The notes under the pieces were generated by a model that made no database searches, was not told the DNA's origin, and saw only the letters and a list, made by a program, of their open reading frames with translations. Positions 17,439 to 25,439 of a stretch of 64,000 nucleotides of DNA are shown here, one piece after another. Each line of letters begins with the position of its first letter. Position 1 is the first letter of the stretch. Made by a program: the position numbers and the translations under genes. The stretch comes from a virus. Where the stretch lies: the IMG/VR virus record IMGVR_UViG_3300037427_000838, positions 1 through 64,000 of that record, one strand, 5' to 3'.

Positions 17439-17716
17439 AAAGTTTTAAAGAATTTATAGGTACAACAGGTGTTAGAATAGGAAACTATTCAAATGTACAA
17501 CCTATAGCAAGTTTAGGTGATGTGCCACCTAAAAAAAGAGCGGGTGGTAAAAATGTTAGGGGTGTTGGATTACACGCAAATTATACAAGTGCTATGAATC
17601 AAAGACCTTTTACAAATGCTGCTCCGAAAAAAAAGAAAGACGAAAATACTATGGGTGGTATGGTTCACGTAAGAGGTGCCCAACCAACATCTAGTATGAG
17701 AACAAGGAAAAAATAA
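17435..17716 (+). CDS. basic Gly/Asn-rich protein, 93 aa
   Basis: Begins MKSFKEFIGTTGVRIGN. Rich in Gly, Asn, Lys and Arg, ending MRTRKK; looks disordered. ATGA overlap with the preceding gene. Possibly a minor virion protein with DNA affinity (inference). Confidence 0.6.
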   Translation: MKSFKEFIGTTGVRIGNYSNVQPIASLGDVPPKKRAGGKNVRGVGLHANYTSAMNQRPFTNAAPKKKKDENTMGGMVHVRGAQPTSSMRTRKK

Positions 17717-18298
17717 ATGGAACTAATAATAAGTTTAGCAATTAAATTTTGGATGTGGTCAATAGTAATTTTAGTTATTATATTAGGATTAATTATCAAT
17801 TTATTTGATAAGAAAAAACCAAAGTGTCATAATTTTAGTTATAAAACAATGCCAGTAATGAGACCCATACCAATAAGAACAAAAGGCAAAGGATTTTTTA
17901 AAGGAATACTTTTATGGTTACTCGGTGTTAGACATTGGGAAATTGTAGAAGATTTTAACTACGAAATAAATGACGTTAAATACGTTATACCAGCAGGTTT
18001 TAAATTTGATGGTGCAAGTATACCAAAATTCTTGCATACATTTTTATCACCAGTTGGAGTACTTTTAATGGGTGGATTGGTACACGATTATGCTTATAAG
18101 TATCAGACACTATTAAAAATAAATAAGGCAGATACCCTTGGTATTATATCTCAAAAAAGAGCAGACGAAATCTTTAGAGATATTAATATTGGCGTAAATG
18201 GTTTCTATCTTATGAACTACTTAGCATACTGGTCGTTAAGACTAGGTGGCTTTGTTGCGTGGAATAAACACCGTAAAGTCAACGCTAAGATTAAGTAA
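17717..18298 (+). CDS. DUF1353-family membrane-anchored protein
   Basis: 193 residues. One N-terminal membrane helix (about 8-32), a basic linker, a second hydrophobic patch (FFKGILLWLLG), then the DUF1353 signature: FKFDGASIP, HDYAYKY and RADEIFRD. The family is common in phages near lysis genes; activity is unknown, although conserved Asp/His residues suggest a hydrolase. It opens a cluster with holin-like and spanin-like genes. Confidence 0.75.
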   Translation: MELIISLAIKFWMWSIVILVIILGLIINLFDKKKPKCHNFSYKTMPVMRPIPIRTKGKGFFKGILLWLLGVRHWEIVEDFNYEINDVKYVIPAGFKFDGASIPKFLHTFLSPVGVLLMGGLVHDYAYKYQTLLKINKADTLGIISQKRADEIFRDINIGVNGFYLMNYLAYWSLRLGGFVAWNKHRKVNAKIK

Positions 18299-18313
18299 AA
18301 AGGAGAAAAACTA

Positions 18314-18472
18314 ATGGAGTTTATAACAGGAAGAATTAAAGAACTAACATCTTTACACGGTGCAGTATTAATCGGTTTAGGTGTTGTGGTTTTATTTTTT
18401 AGTCCCATTGCTAAAATTGCGGCTTGGGCTGCAATTGCTTACGGCGCTTGGGCAATTTTAAAGAAAGACTAA
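18314..18472 (+). CDS. holin-like small membrane protein, 52 aa
   Basis: Preceded by AAGGAG. One or two hydrophobic helices (about 16-32 and 33-48) and a C-terminal LKKD. Size, topology and position between a DUF1353 gene and spanin-like genes fit a holin or holin accessory. No sequence family recognised. Confidence 0.55.
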   Translation: MEFITGRIKELTSLHGAVLIGLGVVVLFFSPIAKIAAWAAIAYGAWAILKKD

Positions 18473-18476
18473 AACA

Positions 18477-18953
18477 ATGTTTGGCACAATGAAAATGGTA
18501 ATGGTTGTAATAATGATAGGCGGACTTGCTGGAGCAGGTATGTATGTTATGAAATTACGATCCGATAATGCCATTTTAAAAGCCAATCAAATTAAACTTG
18601 AAGAAGCGGTCAGCTCTCAAAAGGAGCTGATTGCTAAACAGCAAGAAGACTTTAAAGAAATTTTAAAAGCAAATAAAAAATTTAATGAGTTAGTGAACGC
18701 TCTTAAAAAAGATATAGATGATTTAGATAATAGATTTAACAAAGGTGGAAGAGATTTTGGTAAACTTGCAATAGAAAAAACAGAAGCAATTGAAAGAATA
18801 GTTAATGGCGCAAGTGATAAAGCAATCAGATGTGTTGAGATAGCAGGTGGGTCACCACTTACAGAAGAAGAAATCAACGCAACAAAAAAATCAGAAATTA
18901 ATAGAGAGTGTCCGTCAATAGCGAACCCAAATTATGTACCGTATAATAATTAG
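18477..18953 (+). CDS. putative inner-membrane spanin (Rz-like)
   Basis: 158 residues: N-terminal membrane anchor (about 5-25), long coiled coil (27-120), C-terminal globular tail with one cysteine near 121 and one near 146. The next gene, a lipoprotein, starts inside its 3' end in another frame, as in Rz/Rz1 pairs. I infer an i-spanin that would disrupt the outer membrane at lysis. Confidence 0.55.
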   Translation: MFGTMKMVMVVIMIGGLAGAGMYVMKLRSDNAILKANQIKLEEAVSSQKELIAKQQEDFKEILKANKKFNELVNALKKDIDDLDNRFNKGGRDFGKLAIEKTEAIERIVNGASDKAIRCVEIAGGSPLTEEEINATKKSEINRECPSIANPNYVPYNN

Positions 18954-19308
18954 TATCATTGCTGTTTTAATACTTACTGGTTGTTCAATCGGTGAGAAAC
19001 GACTTAAAATATTTAAGTTAGAAGAACCTAGGCAGGAGTTAGACTTACAGAAACCTACAATGCCTGAACTAGAAAAGTTGAGATGGATTATTATTACTTC
19101 TGACAATGCAGAAGAAGTATTCCAAAAGATGGAAGCAGAAGGACTTGATCCAGTATTATTTGGATTAAGTGATAAAGACTTCCAATTAATTGCAAAAAAC
19201 TTTGCTCAAATAAGAGCACATTTAAAACATACAAATGATTTACTTGAACAATATAAAGAATATTATGAACCAAGTGATGAGAAAAAAGAAGAAAAGGAGA
19301 GTGAATAA
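18934..19308 (+). CDS. lipoprotein, putative outer-membrane spanin partner
   Basis: 124 residues with a lipoprotein signal ending in LILTGC (Cys about 17). The mature part is helical and highly charged, not proline-rich as in Rz1. The start overlaps the putative i-spanin gene by 20 bases. Either the outer-membrane half of the spanin pair or an unrelated lipoprotein. Confidence 0.55.
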   Translation: MYRIIISIIAVLILTGCSIGEKRLKIFKLEEPRQELDLQKPTMPELEKLRWIIITSDNAEEVFQKMEAEGLDPVLFGLSDKDFQLIAKNFAQIRAHLKHTNDLLEQYKEYYEPSDEKKEEKESE

Positions 19309-19520
19309 TGACCGATTCATATAAAGGCGCAGACGGCAATGAAATATATTTTATAGACCATAGATATGACTCAAAATTAAAAAAAAGAGTTGCAGAAAAA
19401 CGAACCCCTAGAGCTAAAACTGCTATCTATAATTTACAAGGTCTAGCTATGCAACCTGAAGTTAAAAAACAAGAGCAGAAAATTATAACAGCAGTTGAAG
19501 ACAGTAAAAAAGGAAAGTAA
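19308..19520 (+). CDS. small hypothetical protein, 70 aa
   Basis: Begins MTDSYKGADGNEIYFID; basic and probably mostly disordered after residue 40. Starts on the last base of the preceding stop. Not recognised. Confidence 0.6.
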   Translation: MTDSYKGADGNEIYFIDHRYDSKLKKRVAEKRTPRAKTAIYNLQGLAMQPEVKKQEQKIITAVEDSKKGK

Positions 19521-19523
19521 ACA

Positions 19524-20720
19524 ATGAAAATATTATGTATATTATATGATGACCCAAAAGACGGAATGCCAAAATCATATCCAGTCAAAGACTTACCAAA
19601 ATTAGAAAAGTATCCAGATGGTATGACATTACCATCTCCTAAAGGAAGAGATTTCAACGCAGGAGAATTATTAGGTTGTGTTTCTGGTGAATTAGGATTA
19701 AGAAAATTTTTAGAAGACGCAGGACATACTTTAGTAGTTACGTCTGATAAAGACGCTGATGGTTGTACAGCAGATAAAGAATTAGTTGACGCAGATGTAG
19801 TCATTTCACAACCATTTTGGCCTTACTATCTAACAAGAAAAAGAATAGAGAGTGCTCCAAAATTAAAGATGGCAATTACAGCAGGAATTGGTTCTGACCA
19901 CGTAGATTTACAAGCGGCTATGGATCATAAAGTTGATGTAGTTGAAGTAACTTATTGTAATAGTAGAAGTGTTGCGGAACATATTGTTATGATGATACTA
20001 GCACTAGTTAGAGATTATCACAATCAATATAAAATAGTTAACGAAGGTGGTTGGCATATCGCAGACGCAGTTAAACGTTCTTATGATGTAGAAGGTATGC
20101 ATATAGGAACAATTGCCGCTGGTAGAATTGGTTATGATATGTTAAGAAAAATGAAACCATTTGATGTACACTTACATTACTTTGATAGACATAGATTGCC
20201 AGAAGAAAAAGAAAAAGAATTAGGTTTAATCTATCACGAATCAGTAGAAGATATGGTTAAAGTTTGTGATGTAATTAATATAAGTTGTCCTTTACATCCT
20301 GAAACTGAACATATGTTTAATGATGATTTAATTAGTAAGTGTAAAAAAGGTGCTTACATAATTAATACAGCAAGAGGAAAGATTTGTGATAAGGATGCTA
20401 TTGCAAGAGCAGTAGAGTCAGGACAATTAAGTGGCTACGCAGGTGATGTATGGTTTCCACAACCAGCACCTAACGACCACGTATGGAGAACAATGCCTCA
20501 TCACGGTATGACACCACACACTTCAGGTACTTCACTATCAGCGCAGACTAGATATGCAGATGGTGTAAGAGAAATACTTGAATGCTTTTTTGATGGTTCA
20601 GAAATTAGAAATCAATATCTAATTGTTAAAGATGGAGACCTTGCAGGTATGGGTGCTCACTCTTACTCAAAAGGAACTGCTACTGGTGGTTCAGAAGAGG
20701 CGGCAAAGTTTAGGAAGTAA
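19524..20720 (+). CDS. fdh: NAD-dependent formate dehydrogenase
   Basis: 398 residues, full length for the D-2-hydroxyacid-dehydrogenase-type enzyme (formate + NAD+ to CO2 + NADH). Landmarks recalled from the Pseudomonas enzyme are all in place: QPFWPYY (about 96-102), GIGSDHVDL, Asn146 in EVTYCN, the NAD-binding AAGRIG (198-203), Asp221 favouring NAD+, Arg285 in NTARGK, and His332 in TPHTSGTS. It looks intact and catalytic. Probably an auxiliary metabolic gene giving reducing power from C1 metabolism, which is important in SAR11. It sits outside any recognised replication or virion cluster. Confidence 0.93.
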   Translation: MKILCILYDDPKDGMPKSYPVKDLPKLEKYPDGMTLPSPKGRDFNAGELLGCVSGELGLRKFLEDAGHTLVVTSDKDADGCTADKELVDADVVISQPFWPYYLTRKRIESAPKLKMAITAGIGSDHVDLQAAMDHKVDVVEVTYCNSRSVAEHIVMMILALVRDYHNQYKIVNEGGWHIADAVKRSYDVEGMHIGTIAAGRIGYDMLRKMKPFDVHLHYFDRHRLPEEKEKELGLIYHESVEDMVKVCDVINISCPLHPETEHMFNDDLISKCKKGAYIINTARGKICDKDAIARAVESGQLSGYAGDVWFPQPAPNDHVWRTMPHHGMTPHTSGTSLSAQTRYADGVREILECFFDGSEIRNQYLIVKDGDLAGMGAHSYSKGTATGGSEEAAKFRK

Positions 20721-20721
20721 A

Positions 20722-20886
20722 ATGGACGCAGATATATTATTAATGATAAGTAGATTATGGCCGATTTTTGTAGCATTTATATTATTAATAGTTACTTTAG
20801 CACAAGCACACTATAGAATTAAAGTGTTGGAAGAAAAAGTTAAAGTAGCATTTGAACTTATTAATAAGTTAACAGACAGAAAATGA
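20722..20886 (+). CDS. small membrane protein, 54 aa
   Basis: ATG two bases after the formate dehydrogenase stop. One membrane helix (about 12-30) followed by a short coiled coil (YRIKVLEEKVKVAFELINKL). Unknown. The next micro-gene overlaps its stop (ATGA). Confidence 0.6.
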   Translation: MDADILLMISRLWPIFVAFILLIVTLAQAHYRIKVLEEKVKVAFELINKLTDRK

Positions 20887-20972
20887 AGACAGTATATACC
20901 TTAGCGGGTATTGTCGCAGTATTAGGAATTGTTATAGGTATAAGTGGTTATTTTATATTTCTACTTATTTAA
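20883..20972 (+). CDS. 29-residue membrane peptide
   Basis: Single hydrophobic helix with glycines (VLGIVIGISGYF). Overlaps the preceding gene by four bases, and its last eight bases overlap the end of the minus-strand cyclase gene, tail to tail. Possibly real given several similar peptides here. Confidence 0.4.
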   Translation: MKTVYTLAGIVAVLGIVIGISGYFIFLLI

Positions 20973-22593
20973 TAGAATAACAATTAATCTTTTCTTTTTT
21001 ACCTTTTACGGTACAAATACCTAGTTTATAAAACTTAAAGTCTAAATCTTTTTTAGTATTTTGAGATATTACTATTGTAGTATTGAAATCTTTACTCTTA
21101 CCTTCTAATCTACTTGCCAAATTAACAGCGTCACCAATGACAGAATAATCAAAACGTTGTTCAGACCCCATATTACCTACAAGACACTCGCCAGTATTGA
21201 TACCTATACCAATGTTTAAAGGTGGGTCAAACTCTCTACTCTTATTCATTTTTCTAACTGTTTCTCTCATTTCGTATGCAGATAATACTGCTAGTTTTTT
21301 GTGTTGAGGTGTATCAAGTGGTGCGTTCCAAAATGCCATTATACAATCGCCCATATACTTATCAATAGTACCACCATTTTTTAATATTATACCCGTCATT
21401 GCAGTTAAAAATTTGTTAACATATCGGGTAAGTTTTTCTGGATTACCTTTCATAGATTCCGATATAGGAGTAAAGCCACGTATATCAGAAAATAAAAACG
21501 TCATTTCTTTTCTTTCACCACCAAGTTTTAATAGAGATGGATTCTTTTGTAGTTTCTTAACCATATCAGGAGATAGGTAGTGTTCAAATTGTTTCTTAAT
21601 TTGTAGTCTTAATTTATTTTCTTTTGCATAGTTTTGATACGTTAATTGACCCCATATAATAGAACCTATTACAAGAGGACTAAACCAATCAGTTATGATT
21701 AAGTGTTGTGTCCATAGATAAGAACTTGCAAGTGTTAAATCAAATAAGTATCCACCAAACCATATCGCAGACCATATCACACTACATCTAGGTATAACTA
21801 TGAGAAAGAATAGAGCACCTAATATTATAAATGCTAATTCACTATGTGGTAACCAATAAGGTCTACTAATAAAATTACCTGACAATAAAGTTTCTGTACT
21901 GATTGCCATAATTTCGTGTGTGTTCTTTAAACCATTCGGAGTAGTTACAAACGTTGAACCTTTGAACGTTGTACCTATGAAAACTATTTTACCTTTTACA
22001 GACGACCAATCTTTATCAGTAAAATCTATTCTAGGAATATGGTGTCTGAAATCTATCCAAATAGTATCTTCTGCTGATGTTTTTGCATTGATAACTTTTA
22101 AGATAACATCAGGTATGGATTTATCAAGTGGTAATTTTCTTATAGTACCATCTATATCAACTGGTACAGATACATTACCTATTGCAAGTGCTTTACGTGA
22201 AATACTTTGTAGATTTTTTACTTCATCCGTTTCAGTAAGTATGACTGGATATTTTGAAATCATTTTTAAAAATACTTCATCACCACCTAATCTATCTTTA
22301 TGTGGGAAGACTACTTGAAGAACTACTAGAGCGGCACCATTTTTATATGCGTTAATTATAACACGACCAAGTAAATCTCTTTTCCACGGCCATTGTCCAT
22401 TCTTTTTTAATGCTTTATCTGAAATGTCTATTAGAACTAAACTCCTTGATTCATAATTCTTACCAAATGATTGGTAGAAATCAAAGGTGTTTAGCTTTGC
22501 TGTCTGTAGCAGTACTGGATTTGATAAGTATATTCCTAGCAATATTATCAAAGTTAGATATACAGTCCACGATTTAGCCAATATTTTAATCAT
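20965..22593 (-). CDS. CHASE2-domain adenylate/guanylate cyclase
   Basis: 542 residues, the only convincing minus-strand gene of the window. Membrane helix (about 8-28), a CHASE2 sensor (about 30-245, with the WPWKRDLLGRVI signature) predicted outside the cytoplasmic membrane, three further helices (252-317), then a class III cyclase domain (363-540). Catalytic residues are present: metal ligands Asp370 (FSDIRGF) and Asp416 (KYMGD), and Asn492/Arg496 (DAVNLASRLE); Lys412 suggests ATP as substrate, giving cAMP. No Shine-Dalgarno is visible before the ATG. Cellular CHASE2 cyclases often neighbour FecR-domain genes, as here. Confidence 0.93.
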   Translation of the reverse strand: MIKILAKSWTVYLTLIILLGIYLSNPVLLQTAKLNTFDFYQSFGKNYESRSLVLIDISDKALKKNGQWPWKRDLLGRVIINAYKNGAALVVLQVVFPHKDRLGGDEVFLKMISKYPVILTETDEVKNLQSISRKALAIGNVSVPVDIDGTIRKLPLDKSIPDVILKVINAKTSAEDTIWIDFRHHIPRIDFTDKDWSSVKGKIVFIGTTFKGSTFVTTPNGLKNTHEIMAISTETLLSGNFISRPYWLPHSELAFIILGALFFLIVIPRCSVIWSAIWFGGYLFDLTLASSYLWTQHLIITDWFSPLVIGSIIWGQLTYQNYAKENKLRLQIKKQFEHYLSPDMVKKLQKNPSLLKLGGERKEMTFLFSDIRGFTPISESMKGNPEKLTRYVNKFLTAMTGIILKNGGTIDKYMGDCIMAFWNAPLDTPQHKKLAVLSAYEMRETVRKMNKSREFDPPLNIGIGINTGECLVGNMGSEQRFDYSVIGDAVNLASRLEGKSKDFNTTIVISQNTKKDLDFKFYKLGICTVKGKKEKINCYSIK

Positions 22594-22617
22594 ATACTAT
22601 ATTTAGTACAGATATCT

Positions 22618-22625
22618 TATAAATA
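22618..22625 (+). promoter_or_regulatory. T4-type late promoter for the curli-like operon
   Basis: Exact TATAAATA in the 56-base divergent region between the minus-strand cyclase and csgF. Predicted start near 22631, then GAGAGAGA ribosome-binding stretch and ATG 22650. It implies late expression of the whole curli-like unit. Confidence 0.7.
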
Positions 22626-22649
22626 TATACATCAACGAGAGAGAGAAAA

Positions 22650-23108
22650 ATGAGATTAATTAGTTTTATTTTAGCAGTATTATTGTTCGTTCCTAGTGCC
22701 TACGCAAGTGAATTGGGGTTTAAATTTCATAGTCCATCATTTTCAGGTCAAGGTAAGTCTTCACACTATCTAACGATAGAGAACATTGAAAAGACTAGGA
22801 AAGACGCCATAAAAGCAGCCGAAAAAGCGGCGGCAGATAAAGTAATAGCAGACGCTAAAAATACAGCAATAGCAAAATTCAAAGCAAATGTTGAATCAAG
22901 ATTTTATACAGCACTTGCTAAACAAATTACAGACAACGTTTTTGGTACAGATGGTCTACAACAAGACTCTGGAACATTTACATCACCTATTGGTGGTGAA
23001 GTTGTTGAGTGGACAACACCATCAGGTACAGGTAATGTAGTTGTAACTGTTACAGAATCAGACGGAACTGTAACGACATTTACAATGCCTAAAGAGGATA
23101 ACTCATAA
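22650..23108 (+). CDS. csgF: CsgF-like curli assembly protein
   Basis: 152 residues with a signal peptide (cleavage after about AYA, 19). The mature N-terminus ELGFKFHSPSFSG matches the CsgF segment that inserts into the CsgG channel (aromatic/PSFGG). A lysine/alanine-rich helical part follows, and the C-terminus VVVTVTESDGTVTTFTMP resembles the CsgF terminal strands. In curli systems CsgF sits at the mouth of the CsgG pore and templates fibre nucleation. It starts the late operon and overlaps csgG by one base. Confidence 0.8.
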   Translation: MRLISFILAVLLFVPSAYASELGFKFHSPSFSGQGKSSHYLTIENIEKTRKDAIKAAEKAAADKVIADAKNTAIAKFKANVESRFYTALAKQITDNVFGTDGLQQDSGTFTSPIGGEVVEWTTPSGTGNVVVTVTESDGTVTTFTMPKEDNS

Positions 23109-24277
23109 TGTTTAAATACATAGGAATATTCCTACTTTCTTTAATGTTAGTGGGTTGTGCAGGTAAGCCAAAGTTTGATGTAAGAACTCAAACAGTTGCT
23201 TATAAAGATTTGTCAGTTATATCAGCACCGAAAGGCGATCCTGTTATAATTGCTGTCTATGACTTTTTAGATATGACAGGTCAAAAGAAACCTGGAGGAA
23301 ACTTTGCGTCTATGAGTACAGCAGTAACTCAAGGTTCATATCAGTTGTTGATTAAAGCATTACAAGACGCAGGAGAAGGCAAATGGTTTAGAGTAGTAGA
23401 ACGAGCAAGTTTGCCAAGTTTATTACAAGAAAGAAAATTAATACGTTCTACAAGACAATCAATTAATGGAGAAGGTGCAGAACCATTACCACCATTATTA
23501 TTTGCAGGTGCATATATAACAGGTGGTATTGTAGGATATGATAGTGATATTAAATCAGGTGGTTTAGGTGCTAGAATATTAGGTATTCAAAGCAACAAAC
23601 AATTTAGACAAGATATAGTTACTATTATATTAAGACTAGTTAATGTACAAACTGGTGAAGTAGTTATAACAACTACTGTTGAAAAGACTATTGTTTCAAC
23701 AATGACAGGTGGAGATATATTTAAGTACTTTGATACTGATACAATGTTATTAGAAGTTGAAGCAGGATATGCTAAAAACGAACCAGTAACTTTTGCAGTA
23801 AGAAAAGCAATAGAAAAAGGTGTAGTAGATTTAATTAATCAAGGTGCAGAAAAAGGACTATGGGAGTTTGAACCAATAGTTGAAGTGCCTGAAATTAAAG
23901 ACTACCTAGATGAAACTGGTACAAGTGATATTAAAGTTGATATGGGTGAAGTAAAACCAGAAAAAACATATGAAGATTTTAAGAAAGAAAAGAAAGCTAG
24001 AAAAGAATTAAAGAAAGCACAAAAACTTGAAGTAAAAAATTATAATAAAAAACACGGTACAAAATTTAAAACTTGGGACGAATATCAAGCACATTTAGCA
24101 CACTTAATAGCAATTGAAGCTAAAGAAGTAGAAAAAGAAAACCGTAAGAACGGTATACAAGAGAAAATAACTGAAGAAGAAGAGTGGAACCAAGTAGACA
24201 AAGATACAGAAACAAAGGAGAATGCTGATGAAAAAGATAATGATAGCGATAGTGATTCTTCTGGCGACAACGATTAA
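23108..24277 (+). CDS. csgG: CsgG-like outer-membrane secretion channel lipoprotein
   Basis: 389 residues. Lipoprotein signal MLVGC (Cys17), then a CsgG domain to about residue 255: VIIAVYDFLDMTGQ, the WFRVVERASLPSLLQERKLI stretch and an AGAYITGGIVGYDSD segment, followed by the transmembrane hairpin region (ITGGIVGYDS to VTIILRLVNVQTGEVV). CsgG forms the nonameric curlin export pore. The last 130 residues are a charged, disordered extension not found in standard CsgG of about 270 residues. Partners: CsgF upstream and curlin-like protein downstream; no CsgE or CsgC seen. Confidence 0.92.
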   Translation: MFKYIGIFLLSLMLVGCAGKPKFDVRTQTVAYKDLSVISAPKGDPVIIAVYDFLDMTGQKKPGGNFASMSTAVTQGSYQLLIKALQDAGEGKWFRVVERASLPSLLQERKLIRSTRQSINGEGAEPLPPLLFAGAYITGGIVGYDSDIKSGGLGARILGIQSNKQFRQDIVTIILRLVNVQTGEVVITTTVEKTIVSTMTGGDIFKYFDTDTMLLEVEAGYAKNEPVTFAVRKAIEKGVVDLINQGAEKGLWEFEPIVEVPEIKDYLDETGTSDIKVDMGEVKPEKTYEDFKKEKKARKELKKAQKLEVKNYNKKHGTKFKTWDEYQAHLAHLIAIEAKEVEKENRKNGIQEKITEEEEWNQVDKDTETKENADEKDNDSDSDSSGDND

Positions 24278-25304
24278 AAGTTTCGCAGGTAATTCGGTCT
24301 GGATTCAACAAAATAACCAAGATAGCGACGGATCAGTCTTTATAAAACAAGATGGTACTGGTAATAAAGTAGGTATATCTACTTCAGCACCATTTGTAAT
24401 AGATGGTGAGAACTTAACACTTATTATCAGACAAATAGGTGACAATAATGTAACCTCAATGTCTTCACACCTTGAATTGTTTGGTGAAGATATGACTGTA
24501 GATTTATATATCAAAGGTGACGCTAACGTATTAAGATTAGAAGGTGATACAGATTCAACTGGTCATTGGTATGATTTTGATGTAACTGGCAATTCAAATA
24601 CAATGAGAGTTGATGGTAATGATGATGACAATACTCATAAGACTAATATTGATTTAGATATTGTTGGAGACTCAAATGAGTTTTGGTTAAAAAGTAGAGG
24701 TGATGGTCACTTCATCTATGTTCTTATGTCAGGTGATTCAAACCGAGTACATTTTTATACTCATACAGACTCAGCAGGTTTCAATACAAACTCTAACGTA
24801 TCAATTGGTCCTAACGTTGCTTCACACGGACAGTTTGCAGACACTTCAGGAAGTGAAGGTGCAACACTTGACGCATACATAATAGGAAATTCAAACAGAT
24901 TAGATAGTTCCTCATACGGCACAGGTAACTATCAAGTACACGACATTATAGGTAATTCAAATATTATAGACTTACACGCTTCTCATAGTGGCGACTATGA
25001 TTTAGCTACAATTAAAGGTAACAATAACTATTTAAAAACTGTTATCAATGGCAACAGTAATGTTTTAAGAATACATCAAGAAGGTGGTAGTAATACTGCT
25101 AGAATTTATGTTTATACTTCTGAAGCAGCTGTTAATATGGCACAAACAGGTGGTAGTAATACATCAAACATTACCATATCAGGTGATTCAATTTACGATT
25201 ATACATTAAACTTTACACAAAACGGTTCAGATAATTGTACATATTCATTTAATAGAAACACACAAACAGCAGACGTAACAGCAACAGTAGCTAATGGGTG
25301 TTAA
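24228..25304 (+). CDS. curlin-like repeat protein, secreted
   Basis: 358 residues from ATG 24228 (AAGGAG seven bases upstream; ATG 24222 is too close). Signal peptide ending about SFA. The mature protein is built of irregular 20-30-residue beta repeats with G(N/D)SN turns (about ten copies) and curlin-like I-x-Q-x-G-x-x-N motifs (FIKQDGTGNKV, IIRQIGDNN). This predicts a beta-solenoid or amyloid subunit exported by the neighbouring CsgG/CsgF. It is longer and less regular than CsgA, and has cysteines at its C-terminus. It overlaps csgG by 50 bases. Confidence 0.8.
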   Translation: MKKIMIAIVILLATTIKSFAGNSVWIQQNNQDSDGSVFIKQDGTGNKVGISTSAPFVIDGENLTLIIRQIGDNNVTSMSSHLELFGEDMTVDLYIKGDANVLRLEGDTDSTGHWYDFDVTGNSNTMRVDGNDDDNTHKTNIDLDIVGDSNEFWLKSRGDGHFIYVLMSGDSNRVHFYTHTDSAGFNTNSNVSIGPNVASHGQFADTSGSEGATLDAYIIGNSNRLDSSSYGTGNYQVHDIIGNSNIIDLHASHSGDYDLATIKGNNNYLKTVINGNSNVLRIHQEGGSNTARIYVYTSEAAVNMAQTGGSNTSNITISGDSIYDYTLNFTQNGSDNCTYSFNRNTQTADVTATVANGC

Positions 25305-25439
25305 ATGAAAGCATTTTTAACTTTCATTTTAATATTCGGTGGTATATGTTTAGCAAGTGGTATAATATGTACTATAATATCCTTATACTGGCCAGAAAAA
25401 TGGAAAAGAAAGAAAAAAGAAGTTAAATTTAAAAGATGA
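25305..25439 (+). CDS. small membrane protein, 44 aa
   Basis: Starts directly after the curlin-like gene stop and overlaps the FecR gene (ATGA). One membrane helix (about 4-28) with two cysteines, then a very basic tail (WKRKKKEVKFKR). Unknown; a local partner of the module is possible. Confidence 0.55.
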   Translation: MKAFLTFILIFGGICLASGIICTIISLYWPEKWKRKKKEVKFKR

